Origin: a bacterium | GTDB taxonomy: Bacteria > Patescibacteriota > CPR2 > UBA1875 > JAJYID01 | Direction of reading: 5' to 3' | Assembly (NCBI GenBank): GCA_021796415.1 | Contig: JAJYJC010000007.1 | Coordinates: 1-49,242, forward strand | DNA length: 49,242 nucleotides | Shown here: piece after piece, positions 18,419 through 28,835 of the stretch | Layout of the letters: every line of letters begins with the position of its first letter | How positions within the stretch are numbered: position 1 is the stretch's first letter | Position numbers and translations under genes: made by a program | The notes under the pieces: model-generated | The model's database searches: none | Told to the model about the DNA's origin: nothing | What the model saw: the letters and a program-made list of their open reading frames with translations, nothing else

Positions 18419-18532
18419 ATGGGGAAAGAGCCATACACAAAACCGGAGCTGACCAAGGACGAGAACTTGAAGGATATTACCTTCGATGACTGCACCTGGC
18501 AGTGCAGCTCCCCGGTGCCGGGTTCTCCCTGA
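18419..18532 (+). CDS. 37-aa putative peptide precursor
   Basis: gaggaggtgattggATG; MGKEPYTKPELTKDENLKDITFDDCTWQCSSPVPGSP. Confidence 0.55.
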   Translation: MGKEPYTKPELTKDENLKDITFDDCTWQCSSPVPGSP

Positions 18533-18569
18533 TCAATGGGGGAAAATCCCAAAGAAAAGATTGGGTACA

Positions 18570-18602
18570 GGCGGGGCGCCATTGGCGCCCCGCCCATGAA
18601 TT
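18570..18602 (+). terminator. terminator of small-gene operon
   Basis: ggcggggcgcc-att-ggcgccccgcc, 11-bp perfect stem, then ...aattttt. Confidence 0.7.
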
Positions 18603-18793
18603 TTTAAGAAGCATTTTTAAGAAAATTTACATATAATGAAGATAGATTCTGGACAAGCCAGAATGACGTACGATTAGGATTTGCTTCGAGGGTCAGACCC
18701 TTGTAAGTGACAAGGGTCTGACCCTCCCAAAACAGAATTTGCATTGATTTGTAATATTGGTAGATTCGTTTAGGATTTGTAATTAGTAGAGTG

Positions 18794-19909
18794 ATGAAAA
18801 AAGATTATTATGAAATACTAGGCGTCAAGAAGGACGCCGGAGTGGACGAAATTAAGAAGGCTTATCGCAAGCTGGCTTTAAAGTATCATCCGGATAAAGG
18901 CGGTGGAGCTGAAGCTGAGGCGAAATTTAAAGAGATTAACGAGGCCTACCAGATCCTTTCTGATCCTGAGAAGCGAAAAGCTTATGATCAGTTTGGCTCC
19001 ACCGATCCGTCGGGCGGATTCAACTGGCAGCAGTATCAGCAGCAGGCCGGACAAGGTTATGCCGGCGGTTTCGAAGGCTTTGATTTTGGCGATCTCGGCG
19101 GGTTTGGCGACATTTTTGAAACATTCTTTGGCGGAGGCGGCGGAAGGTCGCGAGCTAGACGCGGTGCCGATTTGGAAACAGCTATTACCGTCGACTTTAA
19201 AGACGCTGTTTTCGGTACAGAAACGAACATCAAGCTGAACAAACATTTTGAATGCGAAAAGTGCGGCGGGTCAGGCGCGGAAAAAGGCGCGGAAATGGTG
19301 GAGTGCAAGGTTTGCCATGGCGCCGGCAAGACACAGACGACCAGACGAACAATTCTCGGCGCATTTGCCCAGACGGCTATCTGCGAGGAATGCCAAGGGC
19401 AAGGCAAAGTGCCGAAGGTGCCATGCTCGGTCTGCAAGGGCAAGGGAATTGTTAAAACTGGAAAAGAGGTAAAAGTCAAAATCCCGGCCGGTGTCGACGA
19501 TGGGCAGACAATTCGGCTCTCGGGATTGGGCGAGGCCATGAAAGGCGGCGCGACCGGCGATCTCTATGTGCACATTCGCGTTAGGCCGGATGATAAGATT
19601 AAACGAGAGGGCTATAACCTCATGAATACGGCCGTCATCTCATTTGCTGAAGCGGCAATAGGCACGGTTATCGAAGTGCCGACCGTTGACGGCAATGTGA
19701 AGCTCAAGATTCCGGCAGGAACTCAGAGTGAAAAAGTATTCAAACTTAGCGGCAAAGGTGTGCCTCATCTTGGAGGAGGTAAACGCGGCGATCATTTAGT
19801 GACCATCAAAGTGCGTGTGCCGGAGAAGCTGACGAAGAAACAAAAAGAACTCCTGGAAGAATTTGCCAAAGAAGAAGGCAAAGAAAAGCCAAAATTCTGG
19901 CCATTCTAG
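18794..19909 (+). CDS. dnaJ: chaperone DnaJ
   Basis: [33 protein letters not shown]; four CxxCxGxG-type repeats. Confidence 0.96.
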   Translation: MKKDYYEILGVKKDAGVDEIKKAYRKLALKYHPDKGGGAEAEAKFKEINEAYQILSDPEKRKAYDQFGSTDPSGGFNWQQYQQQAGQGYAGGFEGFDFGDLGGFGDIFETFFGGGGGRSRARRGADLETAITVDFKDAVFGTETNIKLNKHFECEKCGGSGAEKGAEMVECKVCHGAGKTQTTRRTILGAFAQTAICEECQGQGKVPKVPCSVCKGKGIVKTGKEVKVKIPAGVDDGQTIRLSGLGEAMKGGATGDLYVHIRVRPDDKIKREGYNLMNTAVISFAEAAIGTVIEVPTVDGNVKLKIPAGTQSEKVFKLSGKGVPHLGGGKRGDHLVTIKVRVPEKLTKKQKELLEEFAKEEGKEKPKFWPF

Positions 19910-20175
19910 ATGGGTTAATGGGTGAATTGGTTTGTTGGTTGATGGGGATTTTATGACACAAATTATTTCTATCGTCACAATTTGTGTTGTTTTTTAGTTT
20001 CGGAAGATTTTTGTCATTTGTGCCAGTGAAATGAGAGCGTTTTTCTTATTTATAAGGATTGATTATCATGCTGAAATTTGGTAAAATAGCATAGTTAATT
20101 TGTCATTCCGGACTTGATCCGGAATCTATATAATCAGTATTGGCTTCCCGCCTTCGCGGGAATGACAATTGGTGT

Positions 20176-20251
20176 GGGTCGGTAGCTCAGCTGGTAGAGC
20201 GCCTGCCTTTTAAGCAGGATGTCCTGGGTTCGAATCCCAGCCGACCCACCA
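20176..20251 (+). tRNA. tRNA-Lys(TTT)
   Basis: Cloverleaf; GGGTCGG/CCGACCC acceptor, CTTTTAA anticodon loop, encoded CCA. Confidence 0.96.
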
Positions 20252-20283
20252 AGAAAATAGTAAGACTACATACCACAGTGAAG

Positions 20284-20682
20284 ATGCTAGAAAGTTTCAA
20301 CTTTGAGGGCAATGAGCAGCCGGTTTCTTTCGTCGAAACAATGCAAGTTACTGACGGAGTGAGTTGCGATATATATTCTTTCATTGATGATGAGAGTAAA
20401 GATCTTGGTATTATAAAAATCAAGCCGAGCAAGAAAACCCCGTTACAAAAAGTTCTTAAAGGGGACAGGACGATTGAAGGATATATTTCTGGCAAAGGTA
20501 GGCTTGTCATAACTAAAACCAACGGCGAAGAGAAAGTGTATGCCGTTAAGGCAAAAGTTCAGCCAGTAATTGTAAATGTTGGTGAAAGAATGCAATGGCA
20601 AGCAGAGAAAGATTCAGACTTAATTGTCTATGAAATTTGTTTTCCGCCTTATGAAGATGGACGATTTGAGAATATAAAATAA
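20284..20682 (+). CDS. hypothetical protein, cupin-like
   Basis: ATG 20284 after the tRNA; EGYISGKGRLVITKTNGEEKVYAVKAKVQPVIVNVGERMQWQAEKDSDLIVYEICFPPYEDGRFE. Confidence 0.65.
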   Translation: MLESFNFEGNEQPVSFVETMQVTDGVSCDIYSFIDDESKDLGIIKIKPSKKTPLQKVLKGDRTIEGYISGKGRLVITKTNGEEKVYAVKAKVQPVIVNVGERMQWQAEKDSDLIVYEICFPPYEDGRFENIK

Positions 20683-20744
20683 TCCAGCGACCCGCCAAGT
20701 AAAAAAAACCTCCGTTTCCGGAGATTTTTTAATTTTTTGAAAAT

Positions 20745-21233
20745 CTAGCTTGAGATTTTGCCTTTTACAAAATCAGCGATAAAGAGAAAGCCGATTGGCG
20801 CGACTATCCAGACTAGCTTTAGCTGATCTATTTTTGTCAGGAGATTTGAGCTTGCAAGTAAACTGGCTTTTTCTGCCGGATCCAGGAATGATAAAATTGC
20901 TGTTGCCATGAAGCCGGCGGCTAAGAGCCCGTAGATTAGATTGATAATCATGGATGAGTCATCTCCGCCTTTTCCGCCGAGTTCGGTTTTAGCGTTTAGA
21001 ATAATTATCGTGGCAAAGAACAATACGATTTTTACTAAAAATAAAGAAAAGTTTTCCGTATGGGCAAAGTGCTTTGCCTGGTCAAAGACTAGCGCTCCGA
21101 GTTCTGTTGCAACAACATATCCCATAAACGAACCCAGCAATATGTTTAAGGCTTTGCCGCGGCCCAAAACGGCGCCAACGCCTGCCATCACCGCAAAGCA
21201 TACTATTACGAATAAGTCCCACGAAAGTGCCAT
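20745..21233 (-). CDS. integral membrane protein, CvpA-like
   Basis: Multiple hydrophobic helices. Confidence 0.5.
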   Translation of the reverse strand: MALSWDLFVIVCFAVMAGVGAVLGRGKALNILLGSFMGYVVATELGALVFDQAKHFAHTENFSLFLVKIVLFFATIIILNAKTELGGKGGDDSSMIINLIYGLLAAGFMATAILSFLDPAEKASLLASSNLLTKIDQLKLVWIVAPIGFLFIADFVKGKISS

Positions 21234-21411
21234 ATCATACCCTCATTACATTAACATCTTCATTATAGGAAAGCGGATATGGTGTGTAAAGGGTTTAATC
21301 AAGCAATTTTCAATTTTCAATTTATAATTTTCAATAAATTTTCAATTCCCAATCAATTTTGCTCAGTAATTGCTAGCCTTAGGACAATTATTCCGCTACA
21401 ATGAGAAGGTC

Positions 21412-22032
21412 ATGTTTACAGGTTTTGTAGAACAAATAGCTCACTTGATAATTTCCGCCATTTCATCCCTTGGCTACTTTGGCGTTTTTTTGGCGATGGC
21501 CATCGAATCGGCCTGCATCCCTCTGCCCTCTGAGATTATCATGCCATTTTCGGGATATCTGGCGTTTAAGGGTGAGTTTAACTTGATTTTAGTCGGCGTT
21601 GTCGGAGCATTTGGAAACTTGGCCGGATCGCTTCTGGCTTATTACGTTGGCAAATGGGGCGGATTGCCGCTGGTTGAAAAATACGGCAAGTATGTCTTGA
21701 TCTCGCATCACGACATCAAAAGAGCCCATAAATGGTTTGATAAACATGGCAAGAGCACGGTTTTCTTCACCCGTCTCATCCCGGTGGTCAGAACATTTAT
21801 CTCCCTACCGGCTGGAGTAAGCGAGATGAATGTCGGCACTTTCAGTCTTTACACTTTTTTGGGCGCTCTGCCATGGTCGATTTTTTTGGCATACGTCGGG
21901 TATAAGCTTGGGGCGAACTGGAATACTCTCGGAGCCTATTTTCACAAAGCAGATTTGGCAGTTGGCATAGTGATAGTTATCGCAATCGCATGGTATATTC
22001 GAAGACACGTTAAGCATCTCAAAAAGGGGTGA
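21412..22032 (+). CDS. DedA family membrane protein
   Basis: ESACIPLPSEIIMPFSGYLA, GNLAGSLLAYYVGKWGG, FTRLIPVVRTFISLPAG. Confidence 0.93.
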   Translation: MFTGFVEQIAHLIISAISSLGYFGVFLAMAIESACIPLPSEIIMPFSGYLAFKGEFNLILVGVVGAFGNLAGSLLAYYVGKWGGLPLVEKYGKYVLISHHDIKRAHKWFDKHGKSTVFFTRLIPVVRTFISLPAGVSEMNVGTFSLYTFLGALPWSIFLAYVGYKLGANWNTLGAYFHKADLAVGIVIVIAIAWYIRRHVKHLKKG

Positions 22033-22224
22033 GATGCAATTTTCAAATTACATTTCACAATTTTCAATGAATTTACAATGATTCAATTTTCAAGTGAAAG
22101 ATTCTGGTCAGGCTCGCCTCACTGAGTCGAAGCGGGCCAGAATGACAAAAAATTCTAAATTCCAGATTCCCATTCAAAATATTAAATAGATTTCCGATCA
22201 GGTCGGGAATGACAAAGGTGGAAG

Positions 22225-23484
22225 ATGATAGCAAAGCATACATTACAAAACGGGCTTAGAATTATAGGACAGAAAAGCAAGGGCACCTTGGCGGCAAGCG
22301 TCCTGGTGGTTATAAAAACCGGGTCCAGAAATGAAACGCCGAAAATTCACGGGATATCCCACTTCCTTGAACACATGTGCTTTAAGGGAACTGTAAGAAG
22401 GAAGACTGCTCCGGATATCGCCCGTGAAACAGACAGCATGGGAGCAAAGTACAATGCCTTTACCAGCAAGGAATTTACCGGTTACTACATCCAGGCCGAC
22501 AAGAAATTCTTCGACAAGTCTCTGGACATTCTCTCCGATATGACTTTTTACTCCGTTTTGGCTCAGAAGGAAATTGAAAAAGAAAGCGGCACAATCATCG
22601 AAGAGATTAACATGTATGAAGATACGCCCATGTATAACATTTCTGATATTTTCGAAGAAATTCTGTTCGAAAACCAGCAAATGGCGCAAAGCGTTATAGG
22701 CGAGAAAGATGTAATCAAATCCATAACCTCCGATGTTATGAAGCAGTACAGGGACAAATATTATACCGCCGGAAATGTGATTGTTTCATGCGCCGGCAAT
22801 TTGCCTGATGATTACACAAACAGAATAGAAAAATATTTTGGCGATGTTCCCGAGGGTGCGGACGATTATGCGGGCAAACGAACAAATAAGATTTACAACC
22901 AAAGAGTCCGTTTGAGCAAAAAAGATACCGAGCAGGCGCATGTCTACATGGGTCTTGAATCTTATGATGTAAACAGCCCGGACAGATTTGCCACAGATTT
23001 GTTGGCAACGATTATAGGCGGCAATATGAGCTCAAGGCTCTTCATGGAAGTGCGGGAGAAGAGGGGCTTGGCGTATTACATAAAAGCAGTTGATGAGAGC
23101 AATCATGACACCGGTATGTTTACGGTAAGGGCCGGCTTGAATGTGGCCAAAACCGAGGAGGCGGTGAAAATCATAAGAAATGAACTCTTGAGAGCCGGAT
23201 CGAGCATCAAAGAAGAAGAGGTGAAAAGGGCTAAAGATTATATTTTCGGGACCATGGCGCTATCGGAGGAAAACTCAATCAATGTTGCCGACCAGAACGG
23301 GCTGGAGGAGATTATCGGCGGGAAAGCGCTGACGCTGGAAGAAAGGATTAAACTATACAACAAAGTTGCTCTTGATGACGTTTTAAGGGTGGCAAATGAC
23401 ATTTTCAAGCCGGAGAAACTTAAACTGGCCATCATTGGCCCCTATGAAAATGAGCAAAAATTTGCTAAAATACTAGAAGGCTGA
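22225..23484 (+). CDS. M16 family zinc peptidase
   Basis: GISHFLEHMCFKGT (HxxEH), MYEDTPMYNISDIFEE, GGNMSSRLFMEVREKRGLAYYI. Confidence 0.94.
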   Translation: MIAKHTLQNGLRIIGQKSKGTLAASVLVVIKTGSRNETPKIHGISHFLEHMCFKGTVRRKTAPDIARETDSMGAKYNAFTSKEFTGYYIQADKKFFDKSLDILSDMTFYSVLAQKEIEKESGTIIEEINMYEDTPMYNISDIFEEILFENQQMAQSVIGEKDVIKSITSDVMKQYRDKYYTAGNVIVSCAGNLPDDYTNRIEKYFGDVPEGADDYAGKRTNKIYNQRVRLSKKDTEQAHVYMGLESYDVNSPDRFATDLLATIIGGNMSSRLFMEVREKRGLAYYIKAVDESNHDTGMFTVRAGLNVAKTEEAVKIIRNELLRAGSSIKEEEVKRAKDYIFGTMALSEENSINVADQNGLEEIIGGKALTLEERIKLYNKVALDDVLRVANDIFKPEKLKLAIIGPYENEQKFAKILEG

Positions 23485-23587
23485 AGCCAATTTTTAATTC
23501 GAAATTTATAATTAAAGGAAAGGATTCTGGACTGATTCCTATCAAGCCGGAACAGGTCTGGCCAGAATGACAAACAAGGGATAAATT

Positions 23588-24175
23588 ATGTCAATACAAA
23601 TTGAGAGAAGCTTAGTTTTAGTAAAACCGGACGGCGTGCAAAGAGCATTAATCGGCGAAACGATCAAAAGGTTTGAGCAAAGGGGACTCAAAATCGTGGC
23701 TTTGAAAATGGTAAAACCTTCGATCGACCATATAAACGACCATTATCCGAAGGATGATAAATGGATAGAGAGGCTTGGCGAAAAGGGATTTACAACCTTC
23801 AAGGAGCTTGGCATTGATCCGAAGGAAGTTATGGGCACAACAGACAAGAAGAAAGCAGGCGAAATGGTTCGCAAGTGGCTGGTTGATTATATGACAGAGG
23901 CGCCGGTGGTGGCGATGGTTATAGAAGGCATCCATGCTATAGAAATGATTCGAAAAATTGTAGGACCCACTCTTCCGGCAAAGGCCCCCATCGGTACTAT
24001 TCGGGGCGATTACTCCGTAGATTCACCGGCTGCTGCAAATGTCCAGAAAAGGTCTGTTAAAAATATGATTCATGCCTCAGAAACACCGGAAGAAGCTGAA
24101 AATGAGATTAAGCACTGGTTTAGCGAGGAAGAAATACACGATTGGGCCAGACCGGACCACAAAGTGATGTTCTAG
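23588..24175 (+). CDS. ndk: nucleoside diphosphate kinase
   Basis: ERSLVLVKPDGVQRALIGETIKRFEQRGLKIVALKM; GTIRGDYSVDSPAAANVQKRSVKNMIHAS. Confidence 0.92.
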   Translation: MSIQIERSLVLVKPDGVQRALIGETIKRFEQRGLKIVALKMVKPSIDHINDHYPKDDKWIERLGEKGFTTFKELGIDPKEVMGTTDKKKAGEMVRKWLVDYMTEAPVVAMVIEGIHAIEMIRKIVGPTLPAKAPIGTIRGDYSVDSPAAANVQKRSVKNMIHASETPEEAENEIKHWFSEEEIHDWARPDHKVMF

Positions 24176-24340
24176 GGCATAAATCCTAATTTCTAACATC
24201 CCTGCCCGTCCGGCAGGCGGGGAAATTCTAAACAATATCTAAATCCTAAAATTTAAACATTAGTTTTTGTCATTCTGAACTTGATTCAGAATCTATATAA
24301 TAAAATTGGATTCCGGATTGGGGTCAGGAATGGCAACTTC

Positions 24341-24417
24341 GCCCCCGTAGCTCAGTTGGATAGAGCGAGGCACTCCTAACGCCTAGGCCAGAGGTTCGAA
24401 TCCTCTCGGGGGCACCA
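24341..24417 (+). tRNA. tRNA-Arg(CCT)
   Basis: GCCCCCG/CGGGGGC acceptor, CTCCTAA anticodon loop, GGTTCGAATCC T-arm, encoded CCA. Confidence 0.94.
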
Positions 24418-24602
24418 ATGAAACATGTGAAATATTAGTTTTGTTCGGTAGTAGTTTTCGGAAGAATTATAAAATCAAAAAACATAAAATCTTAGGGGTT
24501 TTATTTTTTTATATCTTTGTTATGATTGATTTAAGAATTGGGCAAAATCTTGTTAAAAACCTTAAGAAAGATCACTAAAACTCTACAAAAGGCAGGTATG
24601 AG

Positions 24603-24875
24603 ATGAGCTCAGGTACATTACAGGAGGGTGAAATCACAGGAAGCTTGAGGGACGTGAGAACCTTTCAAGGCAAGGTCGTCGGGCGGATAGATGTGAGCGA
24701 AAGCTCTATACTGCTCACGTACAAGATCGATGGAGTTGAGAAACCCGTGCTCGAGTATCTGTCAGCAGCGAAGCACGGGGACGTGGGTGTGGGGCACGGG
24801 GTTACGTATGATGCTCACCACCCTCTATCAACAACCAAGACGCTGACACAGTTTTCACTCCCAAGGGACGATTGA
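24603..24875 (+). CDS. hypothetical protein
   Basis: 90-aa ORF; G+C-rich hairpin ggggcggcacatgccgcccc downstream. Confidence 0.5.
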   Translation: MSSGTLQEGEITGSLRDVRTFQGKVVGRIDVSESSILLTYKIDGVEKPVLEYLSAAKHGDVGVGHGVTYDAHHPLSTTKTLTQFSLPRDD

Positions 24876-25103
24876 CGGCTGGCACTTGCCGGCAATTTTG
24901 GCAGGTTTTGGGTCTGGGTTGCTGTGAATTTCATCTACGGGGCGGCACATGCCGCCCCAGGAGGTTTGAATCTCCTTTTCCTCCTTTCTTAAATGTTTGT
25001 AACAAAACCACTTTACAGGGAGTGGATTAGAATGTCTTTTTTATGTCAGTGTCACGGTTCGAAATGGAATTTAAGTTTGATTATTTGCATTTAATATTAG
25101 AAT

Positions 25104-25436
25104 ATGTCACTTCCACTACATCACTTTATTCACACTCATAGCGTTGACAACGAAAAGTTCGAACGTTTGCACAAAAAGAAGTATGTGCGAGTGATTGATG
25201 CGCTTATTTTTGTAATTGCCTTTGCCGGACCGATGACCACGGCCCCGCAGGCTATCCGGATTTTTATAACCCATAATGCCCAGGGGGTCTCTGTCGCCAC
25301 TTGGTTCTTGTACGTGCTTGTTCAGGGAGCGTGGCTTCTTTATGGCATCGCCCATCGCAACAAACCTATTATTATCTCAAACATTTTGTGGATTTTTTGG
25401 CAATCTCTTGTAATGATCGGCGCAATTATATATTGA
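25104..25436 (+). CDS. SemiSWEET / PQ-loop transporter
   Basis: Three TM; TTAPQAIRIFITHNAQGVSVATWFLYVLVQGAWLLYGI. Confidence 0.85.
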   Translation: MSLPLHHFIHTHSVDNEKFERLHKKKYVRVIDALIFVIAFAGPMTTAPQAIRIFITHNAQGVSVATWFLYVLVQGAWLLYGIAHRNKPIIISNILWIFWQSLVMIGAIIY

Positions 25437-25564
25437 TCTTAAATTTACTTCTGCGTCAGTAAAATCAATCCGTTTATCTTAGAAGATCATCCAATGGAAA
25501 ATTAGCTCCTTTTTTATAATATGCATCAGATCCTATCCAAATCTATAATCGGGGGGCGCGGATT

Positions 25565-25900
25565 ATGACCGGTAATGACAGCGTATCGGAGGTGCGCACG
25601 CGAGTTTCGGGGTATAGGTATCCTTACAAGCTTTGCATCAGGGAATCGCTTCCCGACCTTTTAAAGAGGTATGCTCTGGCATGCCGTGACAAGGAAGGTC
25701 TTGGGGGTATGCAAAAGATCCCTGTCGCTCTGACCGTGGTGGGTGCCAAGCGGTTTCTGATCGAGATAGAAGATGCGGCAAGCGGTGACGCAAAGCAAGC
25801 AGAACAGATACAAGCGCTGCTTGCGGACGGGGACTATGTCCTTTCCAGAGAAGCAGAAGACGTGCTCTGTCGGAGACTCGAAGAGTTGAAGGAAAAGTAG
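25565..25900 (+). CDS. hypothetical protein
   Basis: 111-aa ORF followed by terminator. Confidence 0.55.
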   Translation: MTGNDSVSEVRTRVSGYRYPYKLCIRESLPDLLKRYALACRDKEGLGGMQKIPVALTVVGAKRFLIEIEDAASGDAKQAEQIQALLADGDYVLSREAEDVLCRRLEELKEK

Positions 25901-25910
25901 AGGGGATGGG

Positions 25911-25939
25911 AAAACAGGGCGCCGCCCGCGCCCTGTTTT
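25911..25939 (+). terminator. intrinsic terminator
   Basis: aaaacagggcg-ccgcccg-cgccctgtttt. Confidence 0.75.
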
Positions 25940-25980
25940 CATGCGGTTGAATTCATTTATGTTGTGCTATAATACGGATA

Positions 25981-26550
25981 ATGAAAGAAGAATTTCCCGG
26001 ACAAAAGTCCAAAGAAAAACTCATAAAGACTCTTCGGAAAAATCCCGTAACCCTCGTTAAGAAGATTATTAAATTTTTTGTTTTTCTGGCCGCCTCCATT
26101 ATTCTGATGATGTATGTGAGCCAGATTGCAATTTTCGCTTCTGTTTCAAACTATATCAATATAGCCGCTTTGTGCGGAGTTATATTTTCGCTTTCGTATG
26201 GATTCTACGTGTGGGTTTGCTGGTACTATGACGTTTACATTTTGACAACCGCGAGGATTATCGAAGTTCGGCAAAAGGGCCTTTTTAATAGGGAGGTCAG
26301 GGAAATCGATCTTGATAAAATCCAGGATGTTACCTACAATGTGTCGGGCGTTTTGTCTACCATTATGGAGGTTGGCAATGTGAAAATTCACTCAGCTTCC
26401 GGTATGCAAGTGGAGATAGAGGGCGTCTCCAAGCCGGGAATCGTCAGGGAAGTTATCGTCAAGCTGATGGAGAAAAAGGGCGCAGGCAAAAAAGACCTGT
26501 CGGCTGACGACATCGCCAAGGCCTTAGCCGAAAGATTGCAGGCAAAGTAA
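25981..26550 (+). CDS. bacterial PH-domain membrane protein
   Basis: Two TM then YILTTARIIEVRQKGLFNREVREIDLDKIQDVTYNVSGVLSTIMEVGNVKI. Confidence 0.75.
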   Translation: MKEEFPGQKSKEKLIKTLRKNPVTLVKKIIKFFVFLAASIILMMYVSQIAIFASVSNYINIAALCGVIFSLSYGFYVWVCWYYDVYILTTARIIEVRQKGLFNREVREIDLDKIQDVTYNVSGVLSTIMEVGNVKIHSASGMQVEIEGVSKPGIVREVIVKLMEKKGAGKKDLSADDIAKALAERLQAK

Positions 26551-26843
26551 TTTCATTACAAATTTTCAGTTTTCATTACATTTACATTGAGACAATGAAA
26601 AATTGAGGATTAATTTACAATTCGAAATTCGAAATTTTTATTGAATAACTAATAATTTAAAATTTAAAAAATCATTTCTAATTGTGAATTTCAAATTACA
26701 AATTCTGAAGGGTCTCGAATTGTCGTTCAGCAGATGTTATAATACTCGGGATGACGGGGGATTGGGTCTATGATCAACAAATGGTTGCCGAAAGAAAGAA
26801 AAAATATTATTATATTGAAAGTAAATAAGCAGGAACAAACATA

Positions 26844-27869
26844 ATGGCAAATGAAACAAAAAAGTCTTCTGAAAAAGTAGACGCGCTCAAAAAGTCTCCG
26901 GTTGCTAAAAAAACCGGCTCAAAAACAAAAAGAATAGACAAAAACAAGATAAAAAAATTCTTTGATAACAAGAGAAACTTGGCAGTTACCGCCATAGCGG
27001 CAGTGATAGTCGTACTGCTGGCGGTATTTACTGTCGGCATTTACAAATTTGGCTGGAGCGACAATGCAACCCTTGAGGCGGCGAGAATTATTCCATATCC
27101 GGCTATGTTTGTGAATGACACAAGCGTAACTTACATTAAATATCAAGATTACAAAAAGGCTTACACCACCTACATTACCGAGTTTTATATCAAGGGGGAA
27201 AAGAAGCTGGATCCCAACTCCAAGGAAGCGAAGCAGATCTTGAGCGACGCTAACTCCAGAGTCGATGACCTGCTTGTAAAGAATGCGATCATTGAGAGCG
27301 AGGTTAAGAAGCGCAATATCAAGTACACCCAGAAAGATATCGATGACTCTTTCAGCCAATTTGTGAAAAATACCGGCGGAGATCAAGAAGTTGAAAACAA
27401 CCTCAAAAAATACTACGGGCTGACCACAACAAAGTTTAAAGACGAATTCTTCATCGATACATTTCTTTCCGGGAAGCTTCAAAATGCCATTCAAAATGAT
27501 GCATCCCTAAATGCAGACGCCAAGAAGCAGGCAGAAGATGTTCTGGCTAAAGCAAAAGCCGGGCAGGACTTCGCCGAACTGGCAAAAAAATACAGCCAAG
27601 ATACAGCCACGGCATCAAAGGGCGGAGATTTGGGCATGGTTAAAAAAGGAACCATGGTGCCGGAGTTTGAGGACGCTTTGTGGAAATTGAAGAATGTCGG
27701 TGATGTATCGGACCTAGTAAAAACCGTTTACGGCTACCACATTATAAAACTGACCGGCATAAACGGGGACCAGAGACAAGCCAGCCATATCCTGATCAAG
27801 ACAAAAGACTTTGATACCTGGCTTGCAGACCAAGTCAAAAGCGCCAAAATCGTTAAATGGGTAAAATAG
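26844..27869 (+). CDS. peptidylprolyl isomerase, PpiC/PrsA type
   Basis: TM anchor; SurA-like region; [67 protein letters not shown]. Confidence 0.9.
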   Translation: MANETKKSSEKVDALKKSPVAKKTGSKTKRIDKNKIKKFFDNKRNLAVTAIAAVIVVLLAVFTVGIYKFGWSDNATLEAARIIPYPAMFVNDTSVTYIKYQDYKKAYTTYITEFYIKGEKKLDPNSKEAKQILSDANSRVDDLLVKNAIIESEVKKRNIKYTQKDIDDSFSQFVKNTGGDQEVENNLKKYYGLTTTKFKDEFFIDTFLSGKLQNAIQNDASLNADAKKQAEDVLAKAKAGQDFAELAKKYSQDTATASKGGDLGMVKKGTMVPEFEDALWKLKNVGDVSDLVKTVYGYHIIKLTGINGDQRQASHILIKTKDFDTWLADQVKSAKIVKWVK

Positions 27870-28224
27870 GTTATTAGGCCAGTGGGTTTGTGGGTTAATG
27901 GAAATTGGCAAATACTCAATACTGGATACCGCATACTCAATACCGAAATTTTAAAATCATTTGTCTTTTAAGCATTAATCATTTAAAATTTTTACAAGGG
28001 TGATTGAGGAAGACCGCGTTTGGCGCGGTGCCTTCAAGCAAGCTAAAAAAGATCCGTACTCCGGGTCTTTTTTAACGGTTGTGGTTAGGTTATAATGCTG
28101 TTAACCGGTCATTAACCCAAAACCAAGAGGAGGTGCACCTTAGCAATCGGGACAAGGGCCGGCACATGTGTTTGGAAAAGCCAAGGCTATTGAAAGTAGC
28201 GAAAGGCAAACCAAAGGAGTCAAG

Positions 28225-28731
28225 ATGGATAAGCAGGTCAGAATAACGCAAGCAGTATCTTGGCAAAGCATGTTTATGCTCAATTTAGTTAAGGCGATGG
28301 CAGGAGAAGGGCTGAGTGTTGACGACATGAAACTCCTGGCTGAAGATCGGCTCTTAGTAGGGAAATTGGCTGACTGTATTGCCGACAACCTTCTGAAGCC
28401 ACATATGGACACTAGGAGCTTCATGGATCTCGACCCTGAATTTCAGCTCTTTACAAGCAGGCGAGAAGTGAATGCTGCCGAGGTCAGGAGAAGCATGCGT
28501 TTCTTCGGTTACAAGCCGGCAAAGCCGTCAGATATCCATCGAGCCTACAATGTGTGGCATCCCACCAAACAGCCTATTGGCTTCTTTGTCCTGGAAGGTG
28601 CTGTGTTCAAGTACTTTGACAGAGACAAGGTGACCAGATTCAATTATGATCATAACAAGTACGTTTCGGGAGAAGCATTCTGGTTAAACTTCTTTCTCGG
28701 CAAAAAGCTTATTGACGAGTTTGACGAGTGA
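28225..28731 (+). CDS. hypothetical protein
   Basis: ATG 28225 with aaaggag RBS; terminator downstream. Confidence 0.55.
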   Translation: MDKQVRITQAVSWQSMFMLNLVKAMAGEGLSVDDMKLLAEDRLLVGKLADCIADNLLKPHMDTRSFMDLDPEFQLFTSRREVNAAEVRRSMRFFGYKPAKPSDIHRAYNVWHPTKQPIGFFVLEGAVFKYFDRDKVTRFNYDHNKYVSGEAFWLNFFLGKKLIDEFDE

Positions 28732-28754
28732 GAATCCAGTTCCGGAAAAGTGCG

Positions 28755-28785
28755 AAAAGCCTCTCTACACGAGAGGCTTTTCTCT
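28755..28785 (+). terminator. intrinsic terminator
   Basis: aaaagcctctc-tacac-gagaggctttt. Confidence 0.75.
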
Positions 28786-28835
28786 TTCTATAAAAAATCT
28801 TCCGTGCCTGAATTGTTTCTGATACAATAGTTCTT

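Noticed and set aside
18419-18532. Lasso peptide precursor interpretation of MGKEPYTKPELTKDENLKDITFDDCTWQCSSPVPGSP
   Set aside because: YxxPxL-like leader is present, but no plausible core N-terminus with Asp/Glu at ring position 7-9 after a Thr(-2), and no B/C enzymes nearby.
20140-20283. N-terminal extension of the 180-aa ORF
   Set aside because: Overlaps the tRNA-Lys gene; the real start is ATG 20284.
28125-28240. Possible small GTG ORF upstream of the 28225 gene
   Set aside because: GTG lies too close to the gaggagg element and the ORF runs out of frame into the real gene.
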